The notes beneath the pieces were generated by a model. The model ran no database searches. It was not told the origin of the DNA and saw only the letters and a list, made by a program, of their open reading frames with translations. DNA of 39,160 bases. Source: Deltaproteobacteria bacterium. GTDB lineage: Bacteria; Desulfobacterota; Syntrophobacteria; BM002. How positions within the stretch are numbered: position 1 is the first letter of the stretch; the number at the start of each line of letters is the position of its first letter. The position numbers were made by a program, and so were the translations under genes. Location: the NCBI GenBank assembly GCA_022340745.1, contig JAJDNL010000103.1, forward strand, positions 1 through 39,160, in the 5' to 3' direction. Shown piece by piece: positions 1 to 8,974 of this stretch.

Positions 1-293
1 GGAGGGGCGATTGGCCAGTGGCCAGGGCATTGAAATGAGAGCCAGCCGGAACGTCCCCACGAGTCAGCTCCGCTTCACTCCGCAATGGGAAGACTGGAAT
101 AGGAGTATTTTGGGACAGTGGCTGAAAATGCTCCAGCGAGCGCATTCCCCGTAGCCTGCTACGGGGTTAGCGAGCGAACTACAATAAAATGGGATCTCTT
201 CCTTACATTTCGAAGACTCCCTGCAGCTTGCTGCAGGGAGCTTCAATGTGTCAGGAATACATTGCAGAAGGGGAAAGACATAAACTGAAACGC

Positions 294-629
294 TCATGGT
301 CTCTTCATCCAGACGAGGGCCAGCTGAGCGGAGGGGTCATACTTACAGAAACGCATTTCCGGCGTCTCATCCATTGACTGTATGATTGAGATGAGTTGAT
401 CGAACTCCTTGTTCACCACCACTTGGCACAATCCCAATTCCTCTTCTTCAGTAAGCCGCGCGAAGTCACTAGGTAGGACAGATTTTGAGACCATGGTCAT
501 TTCATTCTCTAGTAGACTACTGCTGCCGATCCAGTAACTGGCACCACAGTCGCAATTGTACACATCGTCAAAATCGAAAGGAACAGGATGTTTTCTGTCG
601 CAGAACGGGCAGATGATATTAAGGTGCAT
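294..629 (-). CDS. Small putative zinc-ribbon hypothetical protein (111 aa)
   Basis: ORF begins MHLNIICPFCDRKHPVPF...YNCDCGASYW, two CxxC/CxC knuckles; bracketed by intergenic repeats. Confidence 0.6.
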   Translation of the reverse strand: MHLNIICPFCDRKHPVPFDFDDVYNCDCGASYWIGSSSLLENEMTMVSKSVLPSDFARLTEEEELGLCQVVVNKEFDQLISIIQSMDETPEMRFCKYDPSAQLALVWMKRP

Positions 630-831
630 AGGAGATCTCCGTCAGCCAGATTGTGAGTTTGGGGATTGAAAATGCTCCAGCTCGCCCCGTTGAATAGGGT
701 TCCCTTCGGGAAATTCAACAGGGCAAGCGCATTCCCCGTAGTCCACCTAAGACGGAATGCAGGGAGCTTCAAAAATTAAGAGATTATAACTCATTACCCT
801 ACACTATTGAATCATTAAATTCCAGAAGTTG

Positions 832-1308
832 TTACCCATCAGCTTGTGGCAAAACGCGAATTTCATCTCCAGGCCTGATAGTGCCGCCACGCAAGACTCG
901 AGTAAACACTCCCTCCCTCGGCATGACACAGTCTCCCACCTGGTGATAGATGGCGCAGCGGTCGTGACATTCTTTGCCAATCTGGGTAACCTCCAGCAGC
1001 GCTTCACTGCCAACGGCAAGCCGGGTCCCCATTGGGAGCTCCCAAATTCTCAAGCCAGAGGTGGTGATGTTTTCGGCAAAATCTCCAGGGGAGACCTCAA
1101 GTCCTTTTCCCCGGATCTTATTGATACTTTCCATGGCGAGGAGACTAACCTGCCGGTGCCAGTCTCCGGCGTGGGCATCGCCGTCTAACCCTTCACCTTC
1201 AAGAAGCTTGCATTCAGGTAGGTTCGACTTCTTAATGCCCTTGCGGTTACTGACGGATACTGCCACAATCCGACCTTCTAAAGGAAAAGCTTCTGCTTCC
1301 ATGGCCAA
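832..1308 (-). CDS. MOSC domain-containing protein
   Basis: 158 aa; GRIVAVSVSNRKGIKKS...GLDGDAHAG.WHRQVSLLA...PGDFAENITT...LPMGTRLAVG...C..RC, typical short MOSC protein. Confidence 0.88.
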   Translation of the reverse strand: MAMEAEAFPLEGRIVAVSVSNRKGIKKSNLPECKLLEGEGLDGDAHAGDWHRQVSLLAMESINKIRGKGLEVSPGDFAENITTSGLRIWELPMGTRLAVGSEALLEVTQIGKECHDRCAIYHQVGDCVMPREGVFTRVLRGGTIRPGDEIRVLPQADG

Positions 1309-1457
1309 GCCCCTAACCTCACCTGAAGGGTTTACCAGAGGAAGGCTGATGCTAACTGAACTGGTTTATTGGGTCAAGTGATAAAGCGTCTGCCGCAAGA
1401 ATATCGTTTGGCGGTGGGTGTGTATGCAAAACTTTTTATGTTATAGAAAGCAGAGGG

Positions 1458-1572
1458 CATGGAGCATGGAGCATGGAGCAGAGAGGAAAAGATCGTAGAA
1501 GGTAAATGGTAAACGGTGAACAGTTGTTGAAGCATGACCCAATCCGTTTACCGTTCATCGTTTACTGTTTAC
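1458..1572. repeat. GCATGGA tandem plus GTAAACGGTGAAC inverted repeat
   Basis: GCATGGAGCATGGAGCATGGAG; GTAAATGGTAAACGGTGAACAG ... CCGTTTACCGTTCATCGTTTACTGTTTAC. Confidence 0.75.
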
Positions 1573-1624
1573 TAAAAAGCTATGCGCTATGCGGCGAACG
1601 CAGTGAGCTCATTGGAGAGATCGA

Positions 1625-2257
1625 ATGAAAAATATCCCGGCAATCCTTGACATCCTTGACAAGACGTATCCTGCGGCCAAAATCAGTTTAGATTTCAGCA
1701 ACCCCCTGGAACTTCTGGTAGCCACTGTGCTCTCAGCTCAGTGCACGGATGAGAGGGTGAATCAGGTCACCAAAGAGTTGTTCAAGAAATATCGAACCGC
1801 CGCAGATTATGCTAATGTGCCCCTGGAAGAGTTAGAGGAGGATATACGGCCCACTGGTTTTTTCAGAAATAAGGCCAAGAGTTTGAAAAACTGCGGGGCA
1901 GCACTGGTGGAGAAACACCAGGCTGAGGTGCCGGACAATCTGGAGGAGTTGGTCAAGCTTCCAGGTATCGGCAGGAAGACGGCCAACGTCATACTGGGCG
2001 CAGCGTTCAACACACCCGGGGTTGTGGTGGATACTCATGTTGGTCGAATCTCCCAGCGGATTGGTCTCACCCAGCAGCGCGACCCGGTGAAAATAGAATT
2101 TGACTTGATGGAATTGATCCCTCAGGAGAAGTGGACGCTTCTCTCACACCAACTCATTCAGCACGGTCGGCAAGTGTGTAAAGCCAGGAAGCCACAATGC
2201 ACTGAGTGTCCGCTGCTGGAACACTGCGACCACGGTCAACTGACAGCTGGCAGCTAG
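1625..2257 (+). CDS. nth: Endonuclease III
   Basis: HhH motif LPGIGRKTANVILG, VDTHVGRIS, C-terminal 4Fe-4S motif CKARKPQCTECPLLEHC. Confidence 0.93.
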   Translation: MKNIPAILDILDKTYPAAKISLDFSNPLELLVATVLSAQCTDERVNQVTKELFKKYRTAADYANVPLEELEEDIRPTGFFRNKAKSLKNCGAALVEKHQAEVPDNLEELVKLPGIGRKTANVILGAAFNTPGVVVDTHVGRISQRIGLTQQRDPVKIEFDLMELIPQEKWTLLSHQLIQHGRQVCKARKPQCTECPLLEHCDHGQLTAGS

Positions 2258-2318
2258 CAGCGGACAGCAGGCAGGAGTGGAGACGGGGTGACACGGCGAC
2301 ACGGCGATAGAACTAATA

Positions 2319-2487
2319 AATTCGAAGCACGAAGTTCGAAGCACGAAACAAATCCAAAATCCGAATTTTCAAATGTTCAAAACGTAAATACTCAAAAAGA
2401 TTGGTCTGTGTTTCGGTCATTTGGGTTTAGGAAATTCGAATTTGTTTCGGATTTCGATATTCGACATTCGGATTTCGAACCCGATAG
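2319..2487. repeat. Dispersed AT-rich palindromic repeat family, copy 1
   Basis: GAAGCACGAAACAAATCCAAAATCCGAATTTTCAAATGTTCAAAACG ... TTTGGGTTTAGGAAATTCGAATTTGTTTCGGATTTCGATATTCG; matches 18371-18562. Confidence 0.85.
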
Positions 2488-2552
2488 GATCAACGTAATT
2501 GTAGAGATTGATTAGGCTTCATGACATTCCCTGCATAGAGGCGAGGTGTTCG

Positions 2553-3527
2553 ATGAGGGTTCGTGCGCTCGGTCTCATGTCCGGAGGTCTCGACAGCATG
2601 CTGGCAGTCAGGGTGCTCATGGATCAAGACATCGAGATGACGGGCATTACCTTTCAAACTCCATTCTTCGGACCGGAAGGTGCTCAAAAGGCAGCGGGAC
2701 AGCTGGGGATACCCTTGCGGGTGGTAGATATCGGCGAGGTTCATCTGGAAATGCTCAAGAATCCTAAGTATGGCTACGGTAGCCAGATGAATCCGTGCAT
2801 TGATTGCCACGCGCTCATGCTCAAGACCGCCGGTGGGATAATGGATGCTGAAGGGTTTGACTTTCTTGCCACGGGGGAGGTGTTGGGGCAACGCCCCATG
2901 TCACAGCGCAAGGACGCTCTCAGAGCTGTGGATAAGCTCTCGGGTTATGGGGGATACATTCTCCGGCCATTGAGCGCCAAGCTGTTATGGGAGACAGTGC
3001 CGGAAGAATTGGGCAAGGTGGATCGTCAGAAGCTGATGGATATCCAGGGACGTTCTCGTAAGCCTCAGATGACTCTCGCCGCGCACTTCGGGCTTGAAGA
3101 ATACCCCAGTCCAGGGGGTGGCTGCATTCTTACCAAGGCAGGCTTTGCTGACAGGTTGCGGGATCTCCTGGCCACCCAGGAAGAGGTGGGGCTTCACGAC
3201 GTGGAACTTCTCAAATGTGGCCGCCATCTGAGGCTTCCAAGCGGAAGACGTCTGGTGGTAGGTAGAATACATGCCGATAACCTGAAACTGCAGGAATTGG
3301 CTCGCGAGGAAGATCTTCTTTTGAGAGTCAAGGGAGTTCCAGGTCCCACCGGGTTGATGGCTGTTCGAGTCTCTGCGCGAGAGGTGGAATTGGCGGCCGG
3401 TATCGTAGCAGCCTACAGTGACGCCGAGACTGGAGAGGAAGCAATTGTCGTTGTGTCAGGGAAGGACGATCGGGAGATTACCATTGCGGTAAGGCCCAAG
3501 GAAGAGTTTCGCGAACTGCTTATTTAA
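2553..3527 (+). CDS. tRNA thiouridylase-like (MnmA/ThiI-like PP-loop) protein
   Basis: MRVRALGLMSGGLDSMLAVRVL PP-loop; NPCIDCHALML; YPSPGGGCILT; start chosen at internal ATG 2553 (MRVRALG). Confidence 0.8.
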   Translation: MRVRALGLMSGGLDSMLAVRVLMDQDIEMTGITFQTPFFGPEGAQKAAGQLGIPLRVVDIGEVHLEMLKNPKYGYGSQMNPCIDCHALMLKTAGGIMDAEGFDFLATGEVLGQRPMSQRKDALRAVDKLSGYGGYILRPLSAKLLWETVPEELGKVDRQKLMDIQGRSRKPQMTLAAHFGLEEYPSPGGGCILTKAGFADRLRDLLATQEEVGLHDVELLKCGRHLRLPSGRRLVVGRIHADNLKLQELAREEDLLLRVKGVPGPTGLMAVRVSAREVELAAGIVAAYSDAETGEEAIVVVSGKDDREITIAVRPKEEFRELLI

Positions 3528-3533
3528 AGCAGT

Positions 3534-3608
3534 GTCCGTTGTCAGTGGTCAGTCGTCCGTTGTTAAGACAGTTCCTTGCAACGGACTACAGACTACGGAC
3601 AACGGACG
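3534..3608. repeat. GTCCGTTGTC-family inverted repeat
   Basis: GTCCGTTGTCAGTGGTCAGTCGTCCGTTGT ... GCAACGGACTACAGACTACGGACAACGGAC. Confidence 0.8.
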
Positions 3609-3653
3609 CTTGGCGAGCAAAGTAGAGTGAGGTTTGAATGGAAGACCAACCTA

Positions 3654-4484
3654 TTAATTCTTTTCCAACTTCTCGCCTGTCTCTTGCTGCCAAAGCTCAT
3701 TTAGCCTTCCAGTTCGATATCCTTCCAAATCCAGGGTAACAGCCACAAAACCCAGAGACTTGAAATGACTCACTAAACGGTCACGCAGGTCCCTGTGGCT
3801 GAACCTTTCAATGTCTTCGGGTGAAAGTTCGATGCGAGCCATGCGATGATGGTCCCTCACCCGCACCAGGCTGAAGCCCTCGTTAAAAAGAAACTCTTCG
3901 GCATCTTCAATTCGGGCAAGGACCTGAGGCCTAATCGGTGTACCGTAAGGAATTCTCGAGGCCAGGCAAGCCATGGGAGGAAGATTCCAAGAAGATAAGC
4001 CGAACTCTTTGCTGAGCCGGCGGACCTGTTCCTTGTCCAGACCTGCTTCAGCCAGAGGACTCCTAATTTTCAACTCCTCAAGGGCTCTATGACCCGGGCG
4101 ATGGTCGCTGGCATCAGACAGTTGGGTACCTTCAACAAGGTAAGGAATGTTTAGTCTCTGGGCTTCGGCGAGTCCTTGGGAGAAGAGTTGTCTTTTGCAG
4201 TGGTAACAGCGATCATGCGGGTTTTCCCGGATTTCCTCGTCGGCGAGGGGATCGATTTCGTAAAGAATGTGCTCTATCTCCCTCTCTTTGCAGAATTGAG
4301 AAGCACGATTCAGTTCTAGCCGCGACATGAATGGTGATACGAAGGTAAGGGCCAGCGCGCCCTTCCCCAATACCTCATGAGCCGTATGGAGGAGAAAGCT
4401 GCTGTCGACCCCACCGGAGAAGGCAACAAGGACCGAGCCCATGTCCTTCAATATCTCTTGGAGGTTCTCAAGACGTTTGTCCAT
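3654..4484 (-). CDS. larE: ATP-dependent sacrificial sulfur transferase LarE family
   Basis: VLVAFSGGVDSSFLLHTA PP-loop, NPHDRCYHCKRQLF, MACLASRIPYGTPI; 276 aa. Confidence 0.88.
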   Translation of the reverse strand: MDKRLENLQEILKDMGSVLVAFSGGVDSSFLLHTAHEVLGKGALALTFVSPFMSRLELNRASQFCKEREIEHILYEIDPLADEEIRENPHDRCYHCKRQLFSQGLAEAQRLNIPYLVEGTQLSDASDHRPGHRALEELKIRSPLAEAGLDKEQVRRLSKEFGLSSWNLPPMACLASRIPYGTPIRPQVLARIEDAEEFLFNEGFSLVRVRDHHRMARIELSPEDIERFSHRDLRDRLVSHFKSLGFVAVTLDLEGYRTGRLNELWQQETGEKLEKN

Positions 4485-4495
4485 TGTATATCCTT

Positions 4496-4584
4496 GGTCC
4501 GTAGTCCGTTCAAGGTTTTTGCCGGACGACTCTCACACCTAGAATTGTACTCTAGCGACGGACAACGGACAATTGACAACGGAC
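4496..4584. repeat. GTCCGTTGTC-family inverted repeat
   Basis: GGTCCGTAGTCCGTT ... GACGGACAACGGACAATTGACAACGGAC. Confidence 0.75.
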
Positions 4585-5753
4585 TAGACAGTTGGGAGGA
4601 AATGCTGCGGCTCACCCAGTAGAAATTTCCCTTTGCTGATCCACTTTTTCAGGATCTCAGCGATCTCTCTCGCTCTGGGCAAGCTCGAGAGCGGCACTGC
4701 TTGCACCTCTCTCCCGTTGAAGCGGAAGGAGCCACTCTTCAGTTTGGCGTAGCTTACCTGCTCTATGGTCCTGCCAATGCCCTTGGGATAATCTTCGCTG
4801 TAGTCGACAATCGGAGCAAAAAGCTCTTCGTCGGACACTGCAGTGTAGCGCGCCATCTCCTCATCAAGTATTGGGATTGGCACTCCCAGACCAACCGCCA
4901 GGGAGCAACCGTAACCAAGCATGCTCACCCCAAGCAGCCAGCGTGGATCCATCTGCTTCAGATCCCCTATGACCATAAGAGTGCCTGCAGGCACCAGGGG
5001 AGTGTCATTGTCGCCTCTATCAACCCCGGGACGATGTTGTGTTCCTGGCCAGGCAACATAACCTTGCGCGCCTCCCAAAAATATACGCGTTCCTAGACCT
5101 ACGGTTCGGTAAAGCGGATCATTAAAGAGTGGACTCAATTGACCGGAGGTGGAATAGTTGGCGTTGGCTGCATTCGGTTTGAGCACGCCCATGTAAGTAT
5201 AGATGGTTTTCTTGGAAAGGTTAACAGCACAATTATAGTTCTGATATCCGTTTCTTGGATTGCACAATACAGCATGATTCAGATTCTTGAGTCGTATTTT
5301 CTTTTCATACTGTCGACGCGGGTAGCAATCCGTACCGTAGGCCTCTGCTCTTAATTTGATAGCTTTTCCAGCCACTAGATCACCGATCACGTGGCCGCCG
5401 CCGTAGGTAAAGGCACCGGGATGAATTTTATTAAGTGGATCTTCTTCTGATGGCTCGGTAGCTCCGATATAGATATCAACAGCGGCGATTCCGGCGTAAG
5501 CCAGTACATCATTGAGCCAGACCTTTGATGCCTTTATCGGCGGGCTGACAGGGCCAAAATTGATGAACGCACCTGAGGAGCACATAGGGGCAAAGGTCCC
5601 AGTGGTGACCACGTCCACCTGCTGAGCCGCCTTCACCCCTCCGTTCTTCTTCACAATATCGATCATTTCCTCAGCAGTAACCACCACTGCCTTGCCGCTC
5701 TTAATTTTTTCATTAATCTCCTGAATAGATTTATTTACTTGGAAGTTTGACAT
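4584..5753 (-). CDS. Homocysteine biosynthesis protein (HcyBio/DUF39 family)
   Basis: 389 aa; VVTTGTFAPMCSSGAFINFGPVSPPIK, YIGATEPSE, GGGHVIGDLVAGK, TRIFLGGAQGYVAWPGTQH; no terminal CBS or ferredoxin domain. Confidence 0.85.
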   Translation of the reverse strand: MSNFQVNKSIQEINEKIKSGKAVVVTAEEMIDIVKKNGGVKAAQQVDVVTTGTFAPMCSSGAFINFGPVSPPIKASKVWLNDVLAYAGIAAVDIYIGATEPSEEDPLNKIHPGAFTYGGGHVIGDLVAGKAIKLRAEAYGTDCYPRRQYEKKIRLKNLNHAVLCNPRNGYQNYNCAVNLSKKTIYTYMGVLKPNAANANYSTSGQLSPLFNDPLYRTVGLGTRIFLGGAQGYVAWPGTQHRPGVDRGDNDTPLVPAGTLMVIGDLKQMDPRWLLGVSMLGYGCSLAVGLGVPIPILDEEMARYTAVSDEELFAPIVDYSEDYPKGIGRTIEQVSYAKLKSGSFRFNGREVQAVPLSSLPRAREIAEILKKWISKGKFLLGEPQHFLPTV

Positions 5754-5931
5754 GCATACTCCTTAAGGTGCGCAACAACTGTGTCATTGAAGGCATAGAG
5801 CATGGAGCTAAATATTTCGAATTGCGGATTGCGGATTGCGAGTTTAGAAATTAGAAACCACAATTTGAAGTCCTCTGACCTCTGATTTCTGCCAGCTGAT
5901 AACCCTTTCTCGCCTGTCTCGCCTAATAATG

Positions 5932-6351
5932 CTATGCGCTATGCGCTTTGCTTAATTTCTCCGCCACAACCTCCGGCAATGGTCTCGCCTTCCAGGTATG
6001 GTCTATGGCTACGATTGTGGCAGTGCCCTCTGCCAGTAAACCGGTCTCCGGCGGCCGATAAAAGCGAAACTGGAAGACAATGGCCTTCTCTTTCAGTTCT
6101 GTAACCGAGGTCTCCATCTCAAGCAGTTCACCGTAACGTGCCGGAATCAAGAAGCGGCAATCGGCGGCCACTATGGGTAAGCCAAATTTCTCTTCGCGGT
6201 TGCGAAAAGTATTTTCCGGAGCCAGGCCGAGGTTTCGCAGGAACTCTTCTATGCCTCGATGGCAGTAGCGAAAATAGCTGACAAAATAGACAATACCATA
6301 CGGATCAGTGTCACCAAAACGAACACGCACCTGAGTTCTGTGTTTGAGCAT
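5932..6351 (-). CDS. Acyl-CoA thioesterase, YbgC/FadM-like hotdog fold
   Basis: VRFGDTDPYGIVYFVSYFRYCHRGIEEFL motif; 139 aa. Confidence 0.85.
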   Translation of the reverse strand: MLKHRTQVRVRFGDTDPYGIVYFVSYFRYCHRGIEEFLRNLGLAPENTFRNREEKFGLPIVAADCRFLIPARYGELLEMETSVTELKEKAIVFQFRFYRPPETGLLAEGTATIVAIDHTWKARPLPEVVAEKLSKAHSA

Positions 6352-6417
6352 GATGCGCCTCCTCCCGATCTATTTAGTCTTAGAAAACCTGGTCCTCTTA
6401 AAAAAATCACAATAATA

Positions 6418-6496
6418 AAGGTTTCAGGTTTCAGTGTTCAGGTTTCAGCTTCTCTGTTTCTTTTTCCTGACACCTGACACCCGACACCTGAAACCT
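6418..6496. repeat. GGTTTCAGGTGTCAGG hairpin repeat, copy 1
   Basis: AAGGTTTCAGGTTTCAGTGTTCAGGTTTCAGCTTCTCTGTTTCTTTTTCCTGACACCTGACACCCGACACCTGAAACC. Confidence 0.85.
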
Positions 6497-6731
6497 CAAC
6501 TTTATAAACCCGATGGCTGCAGGCTGCCTCCTGCCGGCCGCCAGCTGTTTTACCGATGGATGGTGGCACACCGGGAAGATATTTGTCAAGAAAGTATGAA
6601 TCTCGTGGGAGGCTGGCAGGCAGACGCGAACAACCAGGCATCAAAGTTCGCTCCCCCCCTTCCAGTGAGCCATCAGGTGAACTTTCAACATACTTGGAAT
6701 TAGAGAAAAGAATCACGAGCTATTTTTTGGC

Positions 6732-6759
6732 TTGACAAAATCACGGGTCGATATATGAT
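6732..6759 (+). promoter_or_regulatory. Near-consensus sigma70-type promoter
   Basis: TTGACA (6732-6737), 16-bp spacer, TATGAT (6754-6759), oriented toward the CoA-transferase operon. Confidence 0.55.
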
Positions 6760-6999
6760 TAGAAACAAATTCAGTTGCTTAATGTCGTTTTCTTCATGTT
6801 TTCTACAATCTCATGCTTCTCAATCTTTCGCAGAAGCGCACCTGGTAAACCAGAATAGCGAAGAGATCTAACTCGAGTTGCGAACTCGCATTCCATATTT
6901 CTAGCGGTACCTGGAGTTCTCGTTCCAGCGGAATCAGCTAACACGGCAAGATCCACAGACAATTCCGAGAGTAATCTGTAGCTCCAGAGCCTCAACCCT

Positions 7000-7400
7000 C
7001 TGCGAGCATACAGTTTCTATAACTGGCAAGCAGGCCAGCACATTTTTCCGCCACATTAGCCGAATACGAAACGACCGAGCCTAATTGAAGTGGTAGAGGA
7101 TCTGTCCTCTCTTGGGCCAGTGGCTTATGCCAACGAGGTGGCCTTTGAGGGGCACACTCGTATTCTGCAGTCTGACACTTGTGCCATTTTTTGAACATTG
7201 TAAAGGGGGTGATAAGAAACCAGTCTATTGCCACCGTACCAGGTGGTGAAAACGACTTGCCGACTGGTGGAGCAGAAGCACTAAGAAGGTTCAATCAACC
7301 GTGAAGCCCCGTGAGAGGCAAACTACTGGGGCGATGGTTCTTATGGTTCTTATTACTAGCTCTAACCAGATCGCAGTGAGAAAGGAGGTGGTGAGTTACC
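7000..7400 (+). ncRNA. Structured RNA leader, possibly a degenerate, ORF-less group II intron RNA remnant
   Basis: Noncoding; contains AACTGGCAAGCAGGCCAGCAC, ATTAGCCGAATACGAAACGACCGAGCCTAATTGAAGTGGTAGAGGATCTGTCCTCT, GGGCCAGTGGCTTATGCCAACGAGGTGGCCTTTGAGGGGC, resembling domain I of bacterial group II introns from memory; boundaries uncertain. Confidence 0.45.
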
Positions 7401-7489
7401 GCGACGAGGGATTATCAGACTAACCTCTAACGCCAACAAGGAGTTTACAGCAAGTCTGGAAATAATACTGCTGAATCGGAGGTTAAAAC

Positions 7490-8974
7490 ATGGCAGAAAA
7501 AAGAGACATTGAAATAAACAGCAGGGCCGACACCATCGGTCTGATGGACCTGGATGTAAGGCCCTACCCGGTCACACCGCCGCCTTCCTACGAGGAGGTA
7601 AAACCGGTGTACGAGAAAAGGAAGGCGCTGGAATTCTGTGAGTGGGCCGAGGAAAACCTCAAATTCGAAAAGAGATACGGCAAAGATCAGTCCCTGGGTC
7701 ACCTCAGGGTTCTGGATATCGGCCTCTGGCGGCTGGGCCACAAGTTTTGCACCTCACTGTTCGGTGAAGCCGGGGCCGAGTGTGTCTCCGTAGAACCGCC
7801 CAGTGGCGACCCCTTGAGGCAGGTGACGCCTTTCGGCCGCGAAGAGTACCTGTTGGAAAATCAGGAAACCGGTGAAAAGTGCGGTATGGAGTTCGTCGCC
7901 GAGACGGTGAACACCCACTGCGTCACCCTGGATGTCGAGACCCCGGAAGGCCAGGAAATTTTCAAGCAAATGGCTCAAAACGTCGACGTTCTGATCGACG
8001 GTATGCCTCCCGGCTACATGGATAATCTGGGTATCGGCTACCGGCAGCTCAAGCAAGCCAACCCCAAGATGGTCTACGTCTGGGTCGGCATGCTCGGCCA
8101 GTGGGGCCCTTGGAAAGACAAGCAGTCCAAGTTCGGTCAGTGGGAACTGGAGCCTTTTGCCAGCTGTGCTAATTCCTGGGTCCACAATACCGGTTTGGCC
8201 CAAGACCTTCTGCCCAGGGGTAAGGGCGGCGACCCGACCCGCTCGGGTATCTGGCTGGCGGACTATGTTGCCGGGGCGCAGGGATTCCTCAACGCCAATG
8301 CGGCTCTTTACTGGCGAGACGAATTGGGGAACGACGGCCAGATGATCGAGGTCACCGGCGCTGAAACGCTGATGGACATCATCGACTTTGATATCACCTG
8401 GTACGGCTTCAATGCCAGCATCAAAGGAAGATCCGGCGGCTGGGACCCCAACCTGAATCAGTATGCCTGGAACCCCTGCAAGGACGGCTACATGATGATC
8501 GGCGGCCAGACCGATAAGCTCTGGTACAATATTGGTTTTTGCCTTGAGCGCGATTACGACCAGTTCGGTCGGCTGATCCACGAAGACCCCTTCCTCAAGG
8601 AGATGGGGGCCAGGAACGCCCTGCACGCCCTGATCAAGACCTACACCCTGACCACCCGCTGGCTCAGGGACACCAACAGGGTTGAAGCTGAAACCAAGCT
8701 GCTCGAGTACCAGCTTGCGGCGGGACCGGTTCTGTACGTCGACGAGGTCGCGGAGTTTCCCCACTTCAAGTACCGTCCATGGCAGTACGTCCATGAGACC
8801 GACTACGGCCCGCTGCTGATTGCTTCGAGCCCGGCGTCCTATCAGGTCTATGCGCCGTTCAGGTGCAAGTGGATGGGCAGGGATCTGGGGTATGACAACT
8901 ACGAGATCTTCTTGAAGTGGACTGGAATGAACCAGACCAAGGTGAATGAACTCAAAGCAAAGGGGGTAATCTAA
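7490..8974 (+). CDS. Class III (CaiB/BaiF, formyl-CoA transferase family) CoA-transferase, subunit 1
   Basis: 494 aa; [86 protein letters not shown] ggagg upstream. Confidence 0.85.
   Translation: MAEKRDIEINSRADTIGLMDLDVRPYPVTPPPSYEEVKPVYEKRKALEFCEWAEENLKFEKRYGKDQSLGHLRVLDIGLWRLGHKFCTSLFGEAGAECVSVEPPSGDPLRQVTPFGREEYLLENQETGEKCGMEFVAETVNTHCVTLDVETPEGQEIFKQMAQNVDVLIDGMPPGYMDNLGIGYRQLKQANPKMVYVWVGMLGQWGPWKDKQSKFGQWELEPFASCANSWVHNTGLAQDLLPRGKGGDPTRSGIWLADYVAGAQGFLNANAALYWRDELGNDGQMIEVTGAETLMDIIDFDITWYGFNASIKGRSGGWDPNLNQYAWNPCKDGYMMIGGQTDKLWYNIGFCLERDYDQFGRLIHEDPFLKEMGARNALHALIKTYTLTTRWLRDTNRVEAETKLLEYQLAAGPVLYVDEVAEFPHFKYRPWQYVHETDYGPLLIASSPASYQVYAPFRCKWMGRDLGYDNYEIFLKWTGMNQTKVNELKAKGVI

Noticed and set aside
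1458-1480. GCATGGA tandem considered as a CRISPR or VNTR array
   Set aside because: Units are 7 nt with no spacers; no cas genes in the window. Treated as intergenic repeat words only.
6771-6995. 74-aa minus-strand ORF with a faint resemblance to a Fis-like C-terminus (LRKIEKHEIVENMKKT)
   Set aside because: Too short and weak; no helix-turn-helix follows. Not claimed as a pseudogene.
7302-7330. AGCCCCGTGAGAGGCAAACTACTGGGGC as a group II intron domain V
   Set aside because: Only loosely resembles the conserved domain V fold; stem and bulge pattern not convincing by eye, so the intron call is kept tentative.
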